64,000 nucleotides of DNA from Ottowia sp. (GTDB lineage: Bacteria; Pseudomonadota; Gammaproteobacteria; Burkholderiales; Burkholderiaceae_C). Location of the stretch: NCBI RefSeq assembly GCF_016703145.1, contig NZ_JADJCO010000003.1, forward strand, positions 1,805,790-1,869,789, given 5' to 3'. Positions 37,956 through 46,980 of this stretch are shown here, in pieces (position 1 is the stretch's first letter; each line of letters opens with the position of its first letter). The position numbers and the translations under genes were made by a program. Under the pieces are notes generated by a model that saw only the letters and a list, made by a program, of their open reading frames with translations, made no database searches and was not told the DNA's origin.

Positions 37956-38953
37956 ATGCCCCGGAAGGCCCCAGCAGTAACCTTGCCTCCAGGGTGCAGC
38001 AATTCCTTGATGAGCGACGTCGACTGGGATTCAAGCTGCAGGCAGCATTGCGGATGCTGCCTGCATTTGAGCGTTTCGTTGCCAACGCCGATCACACCGG
38101 ACCTCTGACGATAGACCTGATGGTGCAATGGGCCAGCCAGGTTCATGCCAGGCACATGGTGGACGGTCAAGCCGACCGTGGCACGGTCGCGCGCCGGCTG
38201 GTGGTGCTACGGCCATTCATGCGCTGGCTACGACAATTCGAGCCAGCTACCGAAGTCCCAGATGACTCCAGCGTCGGGGCTCTCCCGGGCCGTGTTGCCC
38301 CGCACATCTACTGCGAAGCAGAGATGGTCGCGCTGCTCGACGCTGCCCGCCAGCTCGGTCCGTCCGATGGCCTTCGTGCCGCCACCTATACGACGTTGTT
38401 CGGGTTGCTTGCCTCGACCGGGTTGCGGATCTCCGAAGCGCTCAACCTGCATGACGCTGACGTGGACCTGGACGCCGCGCTCCTGACCATACGACAGACC
38501 AAGTTCGGCAAGTCTCGCCAAGTGAGCCTGCATCCCAGCGCAATCGGACCGCTGGCGACCTACCGGGCGTTGCGCCGGCAGCATGTACGTTCGAGCCTGA
38601 ACACTACGTTCTTCGTCAGTTCGCGCGGCGTGAATCGGGGTGAGCCGCTGGGCGACAGGCAGGCCCACCGAATGTTTGAGCAGTTGCGAAGGCAACTGGG
38701 CTGGGTGGATCGCGGCGGGCATGGACAGCCTCGGATCCACGACATTCGCCACAGCTTTGCCGTGAGGCGCTTGATCTTGTGGCATGAACAAGGGGCGGAC
38801 CTTGATCAGCGGATGTTGGCGCTGTCCACGTACATGGGCCACGTCAAGATCTCCAACACGTACTGGTACCTGAGCGGGGTGCCGGAGCTGATGGCCTTGG
38901 TCGGTGCCCGGTTCGAACACTATGCCGACCTCGGGGCGTGCGACTATGAATAG
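37952..38953 (+). CDS. Tyrosine recombinase, RitB position (RIT 1)
   Basis: This is a 333-residue recombinase from ATG 37952. It has the Arg in LLASTGLRISEALNLHDAD, IHDIRHSFAVRRLI for the His-x-x-Arg, and STYMGHVKISNTYWYLSG, giving the later His and Tyr. It overlaps both neighbours. Its RitB counterpart in RIT 2 (44963) has the same layout (LSTYLGHVDVTKTYWYLEA). Confidence 0.9.
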   Translation: MNAPEGPSSNLASRVQQFLDERRRLGFKLQAALRMLPAFERFVANADHTGPLTIDLMVQWASQVHARHMVDGQADRGTVARRLVVLRPFMRWLRQFEPATEVPDDSSVGALPGRVAPHIYCEAEMVALLDAARQLGPSDGLRAATYTTLFGLLASTGLRISEALNLHDADVDLDAALLTIRQTKFGKSRQVSLHPSAIGPLATYRALRRQHVRSSLNTTFFVSSRGVNRGEPLGDRQAHRMFEQLRRQLGWVDRGGHGQPRIHDIRHSFAVRRLILWHEQGADLDQRMLALSTYMGHVKISNTYWYLSGVPELMALVGARFEHYADLGACDYE

Positions 38954-39959
38954 GTCCAATCAACACAAGCCACCGAGCTTCGGTGCGTTGGTGCAATCGT
39001 TCTTTGCGGACTATCTTCCCCAGCAGCGTGGGCTGAGTACACGTACCGTGGCAGCCTATCGAGATGCGTTCTTGTTGTTCCTGGAGTTTGCCCAGACTCG
39101 ACTGCACAAGGCTCCCACAGCAATGCAGTTCTCGGACCTGACGCCCGCTCTCATCATGGCCTTCCTTGACCATCTGGAGGCCGACCGGCACAACTCGGTT
39201 CGCAGTCGCAATGCGAGGTTGGCCGCGCTGCGCACGTTCCTGAAGTTCGTGGCACACAAGGATGTGGCGTCGCTGCATATCGTCGAGCAGGCCCTGGGCG
39301 TACCAATGAAACGCTTCGAGCGGCCCATGCTGGGGTTCCTGACGCGCGAAGAGATGCTGGCGGTGATCGGAACGCCCGGCGTGGGCTGGGTCAGTCAACG
39401 CGACGTCTTGCTGCTGGCCCTCATGTACAACACCGGCGCTCGGGTGTCGGAGGTGATCGGCGTGAAGGTGGCCGATGTTGTACTCGCGCCCGCCGCCTGC
39501 GTGCACCTGCACGGCAAGGGGCGCAAACAGCGCTCCGTGCCGCTGTGGCGCTCGACGGTGAGGTTGCTCCGCGCATGGCTGCGACTGAACCCCGACCTGG
39601 GCCCGGCGTCGGCCTTGCTGCCAAACCGGGAAGGTGAGGCGATGACACGATCCAACGTGACGCAGCGGCTGGCGTTGGCCGTGCAGGCAGCCACGCGCAC
39701 ACAGCCCAGCCTGGCCGGTCGCCGAATCTCTCCGCACACTTTGCGTCACTCGACGGCAATGCATCTGCTGCAGTCCGGCGTGGATATCAGCGTGATCGCG
39801 CTGTGGCTCGGCCACGAGAGTCCGACGACAACCCATCAGTACATCGAAGCCGACCTCGCGATGAAGGAGAAGGCGCTGTCCCGGCTGCAGGACCCCGGCA
39901 TCGTCGCACGCCGCTTCCGGGCCGATGACTCGCTCTTGGACTTCCTCAAGACCTTGTGA
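38946..39959 (+). CDS. Tyrosine recombinase, RitC position (RIT 1)
   Basis: This is a 337-residue recombinase from ATG 38946 (MNRSNQHKPPSFGALVQSFF), overlapping the RitB stop. Its catalytic residues are in YNTGARVSEVIGVKVADV, SPHTLRHSTAMHLLQSG and IALWLGHESPTTTHQYIEAD. It is XerC/D-like in length and closest of the three to phage-type integrases. The right inverted repeat follows 66 bp downstream. Confidence 0.9.
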   Translation: MNRSNQHKPPSFGALVQSFFADYLPQQRGLSTRTVAAYRDAFLLFLEFAQTRLHKAPTAMQFSDLTPALIMAFLDHLEADRHNSVRSRNARLAALRTFLKFVAHKDVASLHIVEQALGVPMKRFERPMLGFLTREEMLAVIGTPGVGWVSQRDVLLLALMYNTGARVSEVIGVKVADVVLAPAACVHLHGKGRKQRSVPLWRSTVRLLRAWLRLNPDLGPASALLPNREGEAMTRSNVTQRLALAVQAATRTQPSLAGRRISPHTLRHSTAMHLLQSGVDISVIALWLGHESPTTTHQYIEADLAMKEKALSRLQDPGIVARRFRADDSLLDFLKTL

Positions 39960-40166
39960 CTATGTACAGCCCGTGGACGCGACGACTCCTCTCGTTCGAG
40001 GGAGCGTCGCGGCCATGCGGGGCCGAACTGTTCATAACTGGGACCTGTGCATAACAGCCTTGAACGGTCAATGGTAGTGAAATGGCGAGTGTTCCCGCTC
40101 GGATGGAAACGCTCACCTGCTTGGAAAGCTACTTGATGGGAAGCCAACCGTCCCTTGCTGAGCAGG

Positions 40167-41396
40167 CTACCGCACGGTACCCAGCGATCGTTGCATCCAG
40201 GCAACCATGGGTCCATCGGATGCGAGCACTTGTTCGATGGACGTTCGGGCTTGTTGAGTTTGCTGAGTCACCGCTGCTGCCTCGATGGCGAATCGGTGGG
40301 CCTCCAGCACGTCCAGGCCGGTCAGTTCGAAACCGTGGCCCATCGACATCCAGTGCAAAGAGGCGAGCGCACATTGCATCGCGAAGTCTGGCTGGGTCTT
40401 GAGATAGTCGCGTGCGGCGCGGTTCAGGGTCTTGGGGTCGCACGGGGAGGCCCAAGCCAGGCGGGTCGCCTGGTCGAAGAGTTTCAGCGTCTTGGCGGTG
40501 GCAAACCACTTGCCGGGTTCACCGGGTGTGGATGCGATCAGGTGGTCCAAGAGCCTGTCCTTGGCCAGCTCGGGGTACTTTTTGGCGAGGCCCCGAAAGG
40601 TGGCGATATGGGTGTTGGCCTGATTGGCGAGCAGCGCGTACTGGTTGAACGCTTCGGCGCGGCGTCCGGCCTTGAGCAGTTCTTCTTCAGCGAAGCGAGC
40701 GATGGATGTTTCGCTGGTGGTGCTGCCTGCGCGTTCGCGAAGGTAGGCGATGGCTTCGTCGATCTGTCCTCGGTGTGCCAGCACCTTGGCTCCCCAGACC
40801 AGGTAGGGCCAGATCGGGTGCGGGTCCATGTTCAGCAGCTCCAGGATCTGATCGTGGCGGTCGGCCTTGAACAGGGCGCTGTAGCAGAGGGTGGTGCCAG
40901 AGAAGAAAGCGTGGGTGCCGCGCTTTCGTTCTCGCAAGACATTCTTCAGGGTTGGCAGGAGCTGGTCGGCCCAGGCACAGGCCAGTTCCCTTGTGGCGCA
41001 CAGATCGCCCCAGTGATCACCGAGGGATTCGATGTAGGGGGGATCATCTTCCTGGATGGCCTCGAACAGGCGATCGAGCCATTGCTGGCGCACCTTGGTG
41101 CTGACAGGTGCTTGGCTGATCAGGGGCGCCAGCTCCTGGACCGTGGCGAAGGTGGCGTTGCCCAGGGCGCCCGACGAACTGTCGATCTGGCACAGGGCAG
41201 GGGAGAGCTTTTCCAGCAGCAGCACGGCACCTTCGGCCGCACGGGCGGGGTCGTGGCGGGCGACGGCGCGGATCTCGGTCAGGGCTTCGTTGATGCGGCC
41301 GATGGCCAACTGAGTGCCTTTCCAGCCAAACGCGCCCCGGCGAAACCGGGTACGGAAGGTCCAAGATGTGGTGTTGGCTCTGGCGGCGGTGGTCAT
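40167..41396 (-). CDS. Hypothetical protein, probably TPR-like helical repeats
   Basis: The 409-residue protein is alpha-helical by appearance, with paired helices that look like degenerate TPR units (LELLNMDPHPIWPYLVWGAK, VLAHRGQIDEAIAYLRERAG, RFAEEELLKAGRRAEAFNQY, LLANQANTHIATFRGLAKKY). No catalytic motif or signal peptide is seen. It begins the plasmid-type gene block and is on the opposite strand from ParB and RadC. Not recognised as a named family. Confidence 0.6.
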   Translation of the reverse strand: MTTAARANTTSWTFRTRFRRGAFGWKGTQLAIGRINEALTEIRAVARHDPARAAEGAVLLLEKLSPALCQIDSSSGALGNATFATVQELAPLISQAPVSTKVRQQWLDRLFEAIQEDDPPYIESLGDHWGDLCATRELACAWADQLLPTLKNVLRERKRGTHAFFSGTTLCYSALFKADRHDQILELLNMDPHPIWPYLVWGAKVLAHRGQIDEAIAYLRERAGSTTSETSIARFAEEELLKAGRRAEAFNQYALLANQANTHIATFRGLAKKYPELAKDRLLDHLIASTPGEPGKWFATAKTLKLFDQATRLAWASPCDPKTLNRAARDYLKTQPDFAMQCALASLHWMSMGHGFELTGLDVLEAHRFAIEAAAVTQQTQQARTSIEQVLASDGPMVAWMQRSLGTVR

Positions 41397-41620
41397 GGGG
41401 TATGCAAATAGGTCTGGGTGACTCGTGTTCGGCGCTGTCGGGTGCCGCAGTTGAAGAGTGCCGATTTTGATATAGCGTCCCGGCGTACCGCCGTCGGGCT
41501 CTGCGGGCTGCGCCCCGCGCCCCGTACCGGGTCGCGGCCATGCGGCTCCGATCCCTGACGCCTCCGGCCGACTGTAGGCCCCCGGCCTGCGCGCTCCGCT
41601 TGCCTGTCTCGCGCCTGCAG

Positions 41621-41797
41621 GTGTGGTGGGGCTGGCTTGCTGATCCCTTCATCCTTGCACACCGTTCTCGCCGTCAAGGTCTGCGCGCCCATTGGGCGCT
41701 GGCGGCCGTTCGGCCGTCTTCGAACCTGTGACCGCTGCGCTGCGGCGTGCCGGTTCCGGTCTCGGGCAATCCCGCCCGATCACTGGAGTCGGTCATG
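41621..41797 (+). repeat. 177-bp leader repeat, copy A (upstream of the zinc-ribbon gene)
   Basis: This stretch up to and including the ATG of the next gene is almost identical to 48569-48745 before radC, differing at about five positions. It has no gene of its own and ends in CACTGGAGT followed by the start codon. It is likely a shared promoter/leader; weaker similarity extends upstream to about 41551. Confidence 0.85.
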
Positions 41798-42187
41798 GAC
41801 GACAAATCACACGTTTCGCTGGAGCAGCAGCTTTGTCTGGTGTGCGGCACTGCTTTTGATACCGGCAACATCTTGCTCGACCGGCGCCTGCGCGCGAGCA
41901 TGAAGCACCACACGACGACGGGCTGGGGGCTGTGTCCCGAGCACCAGCGCCTGTTTTCGGAGGGCTTCGTGGCCTTGGTCGAATGCGATCCGCAGCGCAG
42001 CGGAAGGCCGTCGGGTTCGGGCCTGGTGAAGCCTGATCAGGCGTACCGGACCGGGCGGCTGGCGCATCTGAAGCGGGATGCCTTCGCCCGGGTGTTCAAC
42101 GTCCCGGTCGCGGCTGAGCAGCCCTGTGTCTTCGTCGAGCCCGGCGTGATCGAACAACTGCAGGCGATGGTGCCAGCGACAGATTGA
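41795..42187 (+). CDS. Small plasmid-type protein with a probable zinc ribbon
   Basis: The 130-residue protein has CLVCGTAFDTG and, about 35 residues later, GLCPEHQRLFSEGFVALVEC, four candidate metal ligands (Cys-x2-Cys, Cys-x2-His). The rest is not recognised. ATG 41795 is set by the shared leader repeat, which ends exactly at this start as it does at radC, so the two genes are probably controlled alike. Unknown role in plasmid biology. Confidence 0.65.
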   Translation: MDDKSHVSLEQQLCLVCGTAFDTGNILLDRRLRASMKHHTTTGWGLCPEHQRLFSEGFVALVECDPQRSGRPSGSGLVKPDQAYRTGRLAHLKRDAFARVFNVPVAAEQPCVFVEPGVIEQLQAMVPATD

Positions 42188-42625
42188 CGCTGCGTTGAGG
42201 CCTTGTGGCGCCGCCCCGTACATCGCGGGAGCGGCGCTTTTCTGTTGCTGTGCTGCGCTGTTGGGGTTGACCCTCAACCCAATGGGCCGACCCCTTTCTC
42301 TCCGGCAGTGCTGCGCGATTCGCACCCCCTGCGCGCCGGTTTCACCGGCTTGCCTGGCCTTTGCGGGCGCTCCCCCCGTCAAGGGCCGCTGCGGCGCCCG
42401 TGTCCTCGGCTGCGCCTGCGGGCCGCGCCGGCGCCTTCGCTTCCTCCCTTGACGGCGCACCCGCGCCGGCCCCAGCTGCTGCCCATGGCCGCGAAGGGCT
42501 TCGCGGCCCCTGCGGAGCCCAACACCCAAGGAGAGCGCCCATGCACAGCAACGACTGACTTTTCAACTTTTTCTCAATGTCTTCCATTGTTTGAACAAGG
42601 TCCCGTGTGGGACAGGAGATTTCAC
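42188..42625. other. 438-bp non-coding stretch before parB
   Basis: No supported gene. It has a GC-rich stretch with direct TGCGGGC/GCCGGC words and ends in an AGGAG site (about 42613-42617) for parB. It may carry promoter and centromere-like sequences. Confidence 0.4.
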
Positions 42626-43278
42626 ATGAACACCGTTACCCAATCCGAAACCCTGGCCTTGAGCGCCGTGGCTGCTGCGGCAGCCGTCAGCTCTGCGGCC
42701 ATGACCGGTGACTCCGTCACCGTGCCGGAAGTGGCTCCCTACGAGCTGCACCTGATGCCCTTGTCGCGGCTGCGGCCTTCCAGCCGCAACGTGCGCCAGA
42801 GCGGCGGCACGGCCATTCCCGAACTCGCTGCGTCCATCGCCCGCGTGGGTTTGCTGCAGAACCTGACCGTCATCACCTCGCCTGACGAACAGTGGTTCGA
42901 GGTGGTGGCCGGGCGTCGGCGGCTGGCCGCCTTGAAGCTGCTGGTCAAGCGCCACAAACTGGCGAAGGACCACCTGGTGCCTTGTCTGCTGGTGCCCGAT
43001 ACCTCGGCCCGCACCGTGAGCCTGAGCGAGAACGTGCAACGGGAGCCCATGACCCCGGTGGATGAACTGTTCGCCTGGAAGGCGCTGGTGGCCGAAGGCC
43101 GGTCGCTGGAAGACATTGCCGCCGACTTCGGCGTCACGCCGCTGGTGGTCAAGCGGCGGCTGCGGCTGGCGAATGTCTCGCCCCGCTTGCTGGCGGACTA
43201 CCAGCAAGGCGCGGTGTCACTGGAGCAGTTGATGGCCCTGGCGATCACCGACGACCATGGTGCGCAGGAGGCCGCGTT
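42626..43278 (+). pseudogene. parB: ParB-like partition protein, 5' part, interrupted by RIT element 2
   Basis: From ATG 42626 the protein starts MNTVTQSETLALSAVAAAAA, then a ParB/RepB/Spo0J domain (LHLMPLSRLRPSSRNVRQSG, FEVVAGRRRLAALKLLVKRH, LSENVQREPMTPVDELFAWK, a second HTH-like segment LEDIAADFGVTPLVVKRRLR). Just after AQEAA the frame runs into the RIT element and stops at 43288. GCCGCGTT at 43271-43278 recurs at 46981-46988. Joining position 43270 to 46981 restores one frame of 673 residues. Confidence 0.88.
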
Positions 43279-43421
43279 ATCCCGATAACGACATAAAGCG
43301 CTTTATGTGGAGCAGAAGATTATGCCGAGCATGGTCTCCAAGACGTTGATCCACGGGGGCAACCTCTGGAGTCGCTCGGCATAACCATGATCCTTTCTTC
43401 CCAACCAGAAGAAGGATCAAC

Positions 43422-44969
43422 ATGATCGCCAGTCCGAACCCGACGTTTCATACGTCATCCAGGCATAGCAAGGCAGCCCAGGCCGACGCCTTGCTTGCCG
43501 AGTACCTCGACACCCAGCGCGGCTTTCCTTCCTTTGCGACCCGTGCCAGCGCGGCCCGTCATTTCCTGTACTGGCTGCGGTCGCGGCGCATTTCCATTGC
43601 TCAGGTAGGGGCCACTGTCGTCGAGCGCTTTGCACGCCATCAATGCCGATGCCAGGGCTTTCACGGACAGGGCTACAGCCCGCAAGAGGCGCAGCGGCCG
43701 GGCTACATCACCAATGTCCGGCGGTTCGTTGCCTACCTCGAAGATCGCGGCGCCATACCTGTTCCCGAAGATCATGCGCCAGTTGCAGCTCAACTTCCGG
43801 CCTACGGCAACCATCTCATCCTGCGGGGATACAGCAGAGGGACCCGGAGCATGCTTTCTTCCGCTGCCGAGCACTTCGTCCACTGGCTTCGTTTGTCTCG
43901 CATTCAAGCGCAGGATGTGGATGGTCGTGATGTCGAACGCTTTGCGCAACACGATTGCAGGTGCTTTCTTTGTCGCAAGCATGGGACCGTGACCGCTTGG
44001 GGTGTGGCTGAACGGCGGCGCGGAGCGTCCGCATTGCTTCAATTCCTGCGTGACGGTGGCCTGGTGCCTCCGCTTAGTGTCACAGCGGAGGACCCGCGCC
44101 TGACCGATTTCCGGGCGTGGCTTGTCCATCGATGCGGAGTCACCAAGCAGACGGTCGTGCGTTATCTTGCCGAGGCCACGCGCTGGCTACCGTCGCTGGA
44201 TGCTGACCCGGGTACGTATGACGCCATCACGATTCGCAATGTCGTGCTGGACCAGCCCGCGAACCGATCCCACAAGTCCGTGCAACTGACCGCGATCGTG
44301 CTGCGGTCCTATCTCAGGTATCTCGCGGCCAACGATGCGTGCCGTCCCGAACTCATACACGCCGTCCCCTTCGCTCGAGGTCCTCGCAACGCCGGTTTGC
44401 CACGGTTTCTGAGCCCGGCAACGATCGAGCAGATCATTGCATCATGTGACGCCAGTACACCAGCAGGACTGCGTGATCGAGCGATCATCCTGCTGCTGGC
44501 CCGGCTCGGGATGCGGGCCGGCGACATCTGCCAGCTTGGGCTGTCAGACATTGACTGGACGACTGCGCGGTTGCGCGTAGCTGGCAAGAGCCGAAGGGCG
44601 ATGCAGTTGCCATTGCCGCAAGATGCCGGGGATGCGTTGTTGGCCTATATCGAGCAAGCTCGCCCGAGCGTACGGGAAGACCACGTCTTTCTGCGCCTTC
44701 AGGCACCGCAGGGACCTTTGAAGTCGTCGGCCATCGCTTGCCTCGTCGCAAAGGCCCGCGCTCGCGCCGGTATTGAGGGTGGACCAACAGGATCGCATGT
44801 GTTCCGCCATTCGCTGGCGACCTCGATGGTTAGGGCCGGTGCCAGCCTGGAAGCCGTTGGTGCCATCCTTCGTCACCAATCGCCTGAGACGACGGCCATC
44901 TATGCCAAGGTCGACGTGACCATGCTGGCCCGTGTCGCCCAGCCCTGGCCGGGAGGTGCACCATGCTGA
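43422..44969 (+). CDS. Tyrosine recombinase, RitA position (RIT 2)
   Basis: This 515-residue recombinase is longer than its RIT 1 counterpart because of an extra N-terminal region with cysteines (RFARHQCRCQGFHGQGY, DCRCFLCRKHGTV) that could bind zinc. Catalytic residues are in LLLARLGMRAGDICQLGLSD, SHVFRHSLATSMVRAG and ILRHQSPETTAIYAKVD. Stop and next start overlap by 7 bases. Confidence 0.9.
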   Translation: MIASPNPTFHTSSRHSKAAQADALLAEYLDTQRGFPSFATRASAARHFLYWLRSRRISIAQVGATVVERFARHQCRCQGFHGQGYSPQEAQRPGYITNVRRFVAYLEDRGAIPVPEDHAPVAAQLPAYGNHLILRGYSRGTRSMLSSAAEHFVHWLRLSRIQAQDVDGRDVERFAQHDCRCFLCRKHGTVTAWGVAERRRGASALLQFLRDGGLVPPLSVTAEDPRLTDFRAWLVHRCGVTKQTVVRYLAEATRWLPSLDADPGTYDAITIRNVVLDQPANRSHKSVQLTAIVLRSYLRYLAANDACRPELIHAVPFARGPRNAGLPRFLSPATIEQIIASCDASTPAGLRDRAIILLLARLGMRAGDICQLGLSDIDWTTARLRVAGKSRRAMQLPLPQDAGDALLAYIEQARPSVREDHVFLRLQAPQGPLKSSAIACLVAKARARAGIEGGPTGSHVFRHSLATSMVRAGASLEAVGAILRHQSPETTAIYAKVDVTMLARVAQPWPGGAPC

Positions 44970-45874
44970 GCGACGACGTCATCCGCTATGTCGCAATGCG
45001 GCGTGGTTTCGGACTCCAGTTCGACGCGCCAGAGCGCATCTTGCGGCAGTTCGCCCGCTATGCAGAGGAGCGTGGAGATCAGCACCTTCTGTCTCACCGC
45101 ATCTTCGAGTGGTGCCGCAAGGCTTCCACGCCGAACCGGGCACGAACCTTCTACAACGCCATCAGACTCTTCTGTGTCTTTCTCCATGCGGAGGATGTAC
45201 GCCACGAGCTGCCGCCAGCCGGAGCCTTTGGGCGGCAGTTGCCACGGCCGACGCCGCATCTACTGGACCCTCACCACGTCCGCTCCATCATGGACGCCGC
45301 GCTCAAGTTGGGACCCGAAGGGTCGATCAGGCCGCATACGTACCATCATCTCTTCGGCCTGCTGGCCGCGGCTGGCCTGCGCATATCCGAGGCTTTGGCG
45401 CTCAAGCGCGGAGATCTCACCGAGGACGGACTCATCATCCGCAATGCCAAGTTCGGCAAGAGTCGGCTCTTGCCGCTTCATCCGACCACGCGGCAGGCGC
45501 TGGACCGCTACCTCGCGGTCCGCGCGAAGCTTGGTTCCCATGGCGATGACCTGTTCGTGGTGACCACTGGCCATGCTCCGAATCAGCGCTGCGCACAACA
45601 AGTATTCACTCAGCTCCTGCGGCAACTGGGATTGCGTGCGTCGGGTTCAATACCAGGCCCGCGGCTGCACGACCTGCGGCACACCTTCGCTGTGCGCTCA
45701 CTGGAGTCCTGCTCCCACGATCGGCAAGTGGTCGCCAACCACATGCTGGCGCTCAGCACCTATCTCGGGCATGTAGACGTCACGAAGACGTACTGGTATC
45801 TCGAAGCGACGCCGGTCTTGATGCGCGACATCGCCCTGGCGGGTGAGCAACTCTTCCGGGGAGAGATGGCATGA
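44963..45874 (+). CDS. Tyrosine recombinase, RitB position (RIT 2)
   Basis: This is a 303-residue recombinase starting MLSDDVIRYVAMRRGFGLQF. The catalytic core has LLAAAGLRISEALALKRGDL, RLHDLRHTFAVRSLESCSH and LSTYLGHVDVTKTYWYLEA. It is translationally coupled to both neighbours. Clearly related in layout to RitB of RIT 1. Confidence 0.9.
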   Translation: MLSDDVIRYVAMRRGFGLQFDAPERILRQFARYAEERGDQHLLSHRIFEWCRKASTPNRARTFYNAIRLFCVFLHAEDVRHELPPAGAFGRQLPRPTPHLLDPHHVRSIMDAALKLGPEGSIRPHTYHHLFGLLAAAGLRISEALALKRGDLTEDGLIIRNAKFGKSRLLPLHPTTRQALDRYLAVRAKLGSHGDDLFVVTTGHAPNQRCAQQVFTQLLRQLGLRASGSIPGPRLHDLRHTFAVRSLESCSHDRQVVANHMLALSTYLGHVDVTKTYWYLEATPVLMRDIALAGEQLFRGEMA

Positions 45875-46875
45875 CAGATCTTGCCCCGCATCTGACTGCG
45901 TTCCTGCGAGAGCATCTGCCGCGCGACCGCAACGCCAGTCCTCATACCGTCGCGACCTATGCCCACTGCTTTTCTCTGTTGATCCGGTTCGCCGCCAAGA
46001 GGCTCAGCCGCAGACCCTGCGACCTTTGCGTCGAAGACCTCAGTCCGGACCTGGTGCTCAAGTTCCTCGACGACATAGAAGCTGGCCGCGGCAATTGTGC
46101 TCGCACACGCAATGCCAGGCTTGCGGCTATTCGAGCCTTCTTCCGCTACCTTGAATACCAGGTTCCGGCTTGCCTTGACCAGGCCGCTCGCATTCGTGCG
46201 CTGCCGCAGAAGCGCACCGACACCGCCCTGATCGACTACCTGACGCGCGAGGAGATTCAGGCGCTGTTGGCCGCCCCAAGCACCCACACGACCAACGGCA
46301 TGCGTGATCGAGCCATGATGCACCTGACCTACGCTGCAGGTCTGCGGGTGGCCGAACTGCTGGCGCTGCGCCTGGACAGCTTTCCTAGCAACTTACTGGC
46401 GACGGTCCGGATTGTTGGCAAGGGTCGCCGGGAGCGTGTCCTGCCGCTGTGGCGCGAGACGCAGATGGCGCTGCGGGCTTGGCTCGCTGTTCGCCCCAAA
46501 GTACTGGCACCGGAGTTGTTCCTCAACCGCAACGGTGAACCCATGACCCGCGACGGCTTCGCCCATCGACTCGCCCAGCACGTTTCAGTTGCCGCTCAGA
46601 AACAAACCTCGTTGCTGCACAAGCGCATCACGCCTCACGTTCTGCGGCATAGCTGCGCCATGCACACGCTCGCGGCCACCGGCGACATCCGCAAGGTCGC
46701 GTTGTGGCTCGGACACGCCAACATCACGACAACCGAAACCTACCTGCGCGCCGATCCGGCGGAGAAGCTTGCAGTACTGGCTGCTCACATGCCCCCGTCA
46801 GTCAAACCAGGGAAGTTCCGGCCACCATCCGACACCCTCATCGCCATGCTTTCCGAGGTCCGCAACGCGACATAG
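45871..46875 (+). CDS. Tyrosine recombinase, RitC position (RIT 2)
   Basis: This is a 334-residue recombinase starting MTDLAPHLTAFLREHLPRDR. Catalytic residues are in LTYAAGLRVAELLALRLD, TPHVLRHSCAMHTLAATG and VALWLGHANITTTETYLRAD. Its start overlaps the RitB stop (ATGA). The right inverted repeat begins 37 bp after the stop. Confidence 0.9.
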   Translation: MTDLAPHLTAFLREHLPRDRNASPHTVATYAHCFSLLIRFAAKRLSRRPCDLCVEDLSPDLVLKFLDDIEAGRGNCARTRNARLAAIRAFFRYLEYQVPACLDQAARIRALPQKRTDTALIDYLTREEIQALLAAPSTHTTNGMRDRAMMHLTYAAGLRVAELLALRLDSFPSNLLATVRIVGKGRRERVLPLWRETQMALRAWLAVRPKVLAPELFLNRNGEPMTRDGFAHRLAQHVSVAAQKQTSLLHKRITPHVLRHSCAMHTLAATGDIRKVALWLGHANITTTETYLRADPAEKLAVLAAHMPPSVKPGKFRPPSDTLIAMLSEVRNAT

Positions 46876-46980
46876 GCAGAGGTATTACGGCACCACGGTT
46901 ATGCCGAGCAGATCCAGAGGTTGCCCCCGTGGATCAACGTCTTGGAGACCATGCTCGGCATAATCTTCTGCTCCACATAA

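Larger units (their letters stand above)
36549..40060 (+). mobile_element. RIT element 1 (recombinase in trio)
   Basis: The 3.5-kb element is bounded by a perfect 35-bp inverted repeat: 36549-36583 (begins AGGCTGTTATGCACAGGTCC) and 40026-40060 (ends with the complement). Three overlapping tyrosine-recombinase genes in the same direction fill it, the defining structure of RIT elements. The repeat is unlike that of RIT element 2. Confidence 0.9.
43279..46980 (+). mobile_element. RIT element 2, inserted in parB
   Basis: The trio of tyrosine-recombinase genes is bounded by a perfect 68-bp inverted repeat: 43303-43370 (begins TTATGTGGAGCAGAAGATTA) and 46913-46980. The flanking parB sequence has GCCGCGTT on both sides (43271-43278, 46981-46988), an 8-bp target duplication. 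A palindrome (43291-43308) overlaps the left repeat. Confidence 0.9.
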
